NCBI RefSeq assembly: GCF_039386055.1
Contig: NZ_CP135012.1
Location: 16,325 to 26,279 of the forward strand
Source: Buchnera aphidicola (Greenidea ficicola)
GTDB lineage: Bacteria > Pseudomonadota > Gammaproteobacteria > Enterobacterales > Enterobacteriaceae
DNA length: 9,955 nucleotides
Direction of reading: 5' to 3'
The notes below the pieces were generated by a model. That model saw nothing but the letters and a program-made list of their open reading frames with translations, was not told the origin of the DNA and made no database searches. Each line of letters begins with the position of its first letter. The stretch's first letter is position 1. A program made the position numbers and the translations under genes. This document shows, one piece after another, positions 7,339 to 9,955 of this stretch.

Positions 7339-7500
7339 AATAATTTTTAAAATATTTTAATTAAATTATTATTTTTTATATTATTTATGAATAATTTTTT
7401 TATTTATTAATTTTATATTATTTTTTAATATAATTTTTTATTTAATTTTATTTAAAATTACTTTTTTAGAAATTTATTATTTTATTATGAGAAATATTTT

Positions 7501-9762
7501 ATGAAAGTTAAAAATCATATACTTGGTTTTCCAAGAATTGGATTAAATAGAGAATTAAAATTTGCGCAAGAAAAATATTGGAATGGAGAAATTACTAAAA
7601 AGGATTTATTATTTGTTGGAAAAATGTTAAGAAAAAGACATTGGAAACAACAATATAAAAATGGAATTGATTATATATCAGTAGGTGATTTTTCTTGGTA
7701 TGATCAGGTTTTAAATATTAGTATGATGTTAGGAAACATTCCAAAAAGACATACTCAAAAAAATATAATTGATTTGAATACTTTATTTTTAGTTGCTCGT
7801 GGTTGTGCTCCATTTAGAAAACCTACATTTGCTTCAGAAATGACTAAATGGTTTAATACTAATTATCATTATATTGTACCTGAATTTACTAAAAATCAAA
7901 TTTTTAAATATTCCTGGAATCAGTTATTAGATGAAGTTGATGAATCTTTATCATTAGGTTATAATATAAAACCTATATTATTAGGTCCTTTAACATATTT
8001 ATGGTTAGGAAAAGTTAAAGGAGAAAATTTTAATCGTATTACTTTATTAAAAAGAATTTTACCTATATATCAATATGTTTTAAATGAATTAAAAAAAAGA
8101 AATATTAATTGGGTTCAAATAGATGAACCAATTTTATCTTTTGATTTACCTGAAATTTGGAAAAATTCTTTTGTTTATGCTTATAATGAACTAAATAATT
8201 ATACTAACATAATGTTAACTACTTATTTTGGAAAAGTTGATCATAATTTAGAAATTATTAAAAAATTACCTATTCAAGGAATACATTTTGATTTAATATC
8301 TGGAAAATATAATTTAAGTAATTTAATTAATTTTTTTTCTAAAGATATTTTATTTTCTTTTGGGGTGATTAATGGTCGTAATATTTGGAGTTCTGATTTA
8401 TTTAAATGGTTTAATATTTTAAAACCTATACTTAAAAAAAGATATTTTTGGATAGGTCCTTCTTGTTCTTTTTTACATATTCCTATTGATTTATCTGAAG
8501 AAAATTTATTAGAAAATGATATTAAAAATTGGTTTTCTTTTGCAATACAAAAATGTAAAGAATTAAAATTGTTATCTGATTCATTAAATAAAAATAATGT
8601 AAAAAAAATTGAAAAATATAGTAAAAAAATTATAAGTCATAATATATCAGATAAAGTTCATAAAATAGATGTTGAAAATCGTTTAAAAAATTTAAAAAAA
8701 AAAGATTTTAAAAGAAAAAATATATATAAAATAAGAAAAAAAATACAAAAAAATAAATTTAATTTTCCATTATTACCTACAACTACTATAGGATCATTTC
8801 CTCAAACAAATAAAATAAGAAAATTAAGGTTAGATTATAAAACTGGAAAAATAAATAGTAAATATTATAATAAAAAAATATCTAAGTATATTAAAAAGGT
8901 TATTAAAATTCAAGAAAAATTAGGGGTAGATGTTTTAGTACATGGAGAACCAGAAAGAAACGATATGGTGGAATATTTTGGTGAAAATATGAATGGTTTT
9001 ATTTTTACCAAAAATGGATGGGTACAAAGTTATGGTTCAAGATGTGTTAAACCACCAATAATTATAGGAGATGTTTATAGAAAAAAACCTATTACTATAA
9101 AGTGGTCTAAATTTTCTCAATCATTAACAAAAAAACCTATTAAAGGAATGCTTACTGGTCCTGTTACGATATTATGTTGGTCTTTTCTTAGAGAGGATAT
9201 TAAAAAAAGTATTATTTCAAAACAAATTGCTTTAGCGTTAAGAGATGAAGTTAGTGATTTAGAAAAATCTGGAATAAAAATTATTCAAATTGATGAACCT
9301 GCTTTAAGAGAAGGATTGCCTTTACGTAAAAAAAATTGGGATAAGTATTTATCTTGGTCAGTAGATTCATTTCGTTTAATGTCTTCAGGTGTAAAAGATT
9401 CTACCCAAATACATACACATATGTGTTATTGTGAATTTAATGATATTATGAAATCTATTTCTGATTTAGATGCAGATGTTATAACTATTGAAACTTCTAG
9501 ATCAGAAATGGATTTATTAGAATATTTTAAAGAATTTAATTATCCTAATGATATAGGTCCTGGTGTATATGATATACATTCCCCTAATATTCCAACAATA
9601 CAATTTATAGAATCTTTAATTAAAAAAGCGATAAATTATATTTCTGTAAAAAAATTATGGATAAATCCAGATTGTGGTTTAAAAACTAGAACATTTGAAG
9701 AATCTATTTTAGGAATTAAAAATATGATTCAAGCAACTAAAAATTTTAGAAAAATATTATAA
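7501..9762 (+). CDS. metE: Cobalamin-independent methionine synthase MetE
   Basis: MetE transfers a methyl group from 5-methyltetrahydropteroyl-triglutamate to homocysteine, the last step of methionine synthesis, in the cytoplasm. It has 753 residues, the same as E. coli. The N-terminal barrel starts with LGFPRIGLNRELK and includes EMTKWFNTNYHY and WVQIDEP. A lysine-rich, diverged linker spans about 360-425. The C-terminal catalytic barrel starts at TTTIGSFPQT. All four zinc ligands are present: His640 and Cys642 in HTHMCYC, Glu664 in TIETSRS, and Cys725 in NPDCGLKTR (E. coli His641, Cys643, Glu665, Cys726). The weak GAGA at 7489-7492 is eight bases before the ATG. No MetR-type or MetJ-type operator is recognisable upstream. 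A run of 10 A lies at 8694-8703. In aphid symbionts this step fits supply of methionine from homocysteine; that role is inference here. Confidence 0.98.
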   Translation: MKVKNHILGFPRIGLNRELKFAQEKYWNGEITKKDLLFVGKMLRKRHWKQQYKNGIDYISVGDFSWYDQVLNISMMLGNIPKRHTQKNIIDLNTLFLVARGCAPFRKPTFASEMTKWFNTNYHYIVPEFTKNQIFKYSWNQLLDEVDESLSLGYNIKPILLGPLTYLWLGKVKGENFNRITLLKRILPIYQYVLNELKKRNINWVQIDEPILSFDLPEIWKNSFVYAYNELNNYTNIMLTTYFGKVDHNLEIIKKLPIQGIHFDLISGKYNLSNLINFFSKDILFSFGVINGRNIWSSDLFKWFNILKPILKKRYFWIGPSCSFLHIPIDLSEENLLENDIKNWFSFAIQKCKELKLLSDSLNKNNVKKIEKYSKKIISHNISDKVHKIDVENRLKNLKKKDFKRKNIYKIRKKIQKNKFNFPLLPTTTIGSFPQTNKIRKLRLDYKTGKINSKYYNKKISKYIKKVIKIQEKLGVDVLVHGEPERNDMVEYFGENMNGFIFTKNGWVQSYGSRCVKPPIIIGDVYRKKPITIKWSKFSQSLTKKPIKGMLTGPVTILCWSFLREDIKKSIISKQIALALRDEVSDLEKSGIKIIQIDEPALREGLPLRKKNWDKYLSWSVDSFRLMSSGVKDSTQIHTHMCYCEFNDIMKSISDLDADVITIETSRSEMDLLEYFKEFNYPNDIGPGVYDIHSPNIPTIQFIESLIKKAINYISVKKLWINPDCGLKTRTFEESILGIKNMIQATKNFRKIL

Positions 9763-9823
9763 TATATTTATTAATATGTTAAATTATAAATTTATTTATA
9801 AATAATTATAAGATATATATAAT

Positions 9824-9884
9824 ATGGTATGTAAATTATTAAAATATATTATTATATTTTAATAAATATTATATATACCATTTT
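9824..9884 (+). terminator. Large imperfect hairpin after metE, possible terminator
   Basis: ATGGTAT (9824-9830) pairs with ATACCAT (9875-9881). Inside it, a 13-bp arm (9836-9848) pairs with 9853-9865 around a 4-nt loop, leaving an asymmetric internal bulge. TTTT follows at 9881-9884. It begins 62 nt after the metE stop and contains two G-C pairs, unusual in this spacer. It could end the metE transcript or be a conserved palindrome with another role. Confidence 0.4.
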
Positions 9885-9955
9885 AAATTTATTATTTTTA
9901 ATTTTTTTTTAAAATTTTAATTTTATTATTTAATTGAAATTTGATAATTATATTA

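Larger units (their letters stand above)
6681..7500. other. 820-nt gene-free AT-rich spacer between rpoH and metE
   Basis: No open reading frame with family resemblance is visible on either strand, and no tRNA, 4.5S RNA, tmRNA or RNase P core motif. The sequence is almost all A and T, with T runs of 21 and 20 bases, one hairpin (6960-6998) and one short G-bearing patch near 7200-7206. The most economical reading is the remains of one or more lost genes eroded beyond recognition, with the metE promoter in the last part. I could not find protein remnants by eye. Confidence 0.6.

Noticed and set aside
7141..7500. MetR or MetJ operator upstream of metE
   Set aside because: No TGAA-N5-TTCA palindrome or AGACGTCT-like box was found. 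The nearest partial match (TGAATAATTTTTT near 7388) lacks the second half-site.
6681..7500. tRNA or other standard RNA gene in the spacer
   Set aside because: No GGTTCGA-type T-arm, no paired acceptor stem with G/C, and no 4.5S, tmRNA or RNase P core sequence were seen on either strand.

Overview
The window reads as a stretch of the chromosome of a long-term insect endosymbiont, most likely Buchnera aphidicola or a very close relative. Every protein aligns by eye, from memory, to an Escherichia coli counterpart at near full length. Base composition is extremely A+T-rich (sample 60-nt blocks: about 35% G+C in groEL, 10% in metE, 5% in dnaT), lysine, isoleucine and asparagine replace other residues wherever tolerated, and no mobile elements are visible. 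The very low G+C and the gene loss suggest one of the smaller Buchnera genomes, but that lineage call is inference.

Layout. 1-2109: the groES-groEL chaperonin operon (+), closed by a strong rho-independent terminator. 2127-2687: efp (+), translation factor EF-P, with no epmB next to it. 2709-4560: a minus-strand cluster transcribed rsmD, then dnaT, then dnaC, giving a 16S rRNA methyltransferase, a primosome protein and the DnaB helicase loader; it converges on efp. 4561-4654: a short divergent spacer. 4655-6680: ftsY (SRP receptor) and rpoH (heat-shock sigma factor), both +, as in E. coli but without ftsE and ftsX between them. 6681-7500: an 820-nt spacer with no supportable gene, about 20-nt poly(T) runs and one hairpin. 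7501-9762: metE, cobalamin-independent methionine synthase (+), followed by a 193-nt tail with a large inverted repeat.

Functionally these are protein folding (GroES/GroEL) and its sigma factor (RpoH), membrane targeting (FtsY), ribosome maintenance (EF-P, RsmD), replication initiation or restart (DnaT, DnaC) and one nutritional gene (metE), which would let the symbiont make methionine from homocysteine for itself and its host.

I see no undescribed system such as a defence island, CRISPR array or mobile element. The points worth a second look are degenerative or regulatory: long in-frame poly(A) tracts in coding sequence (15 A in rsmD), a perfect 30-bp in-frame tandem duplication in ftsY, a changed residue in the homeostatic-control segment of RpoH, EF-P without its usual modification-gene neighbour, a GC-rich terminator kept in AT-saturated DNA, and the large gene-free spacer before metE.
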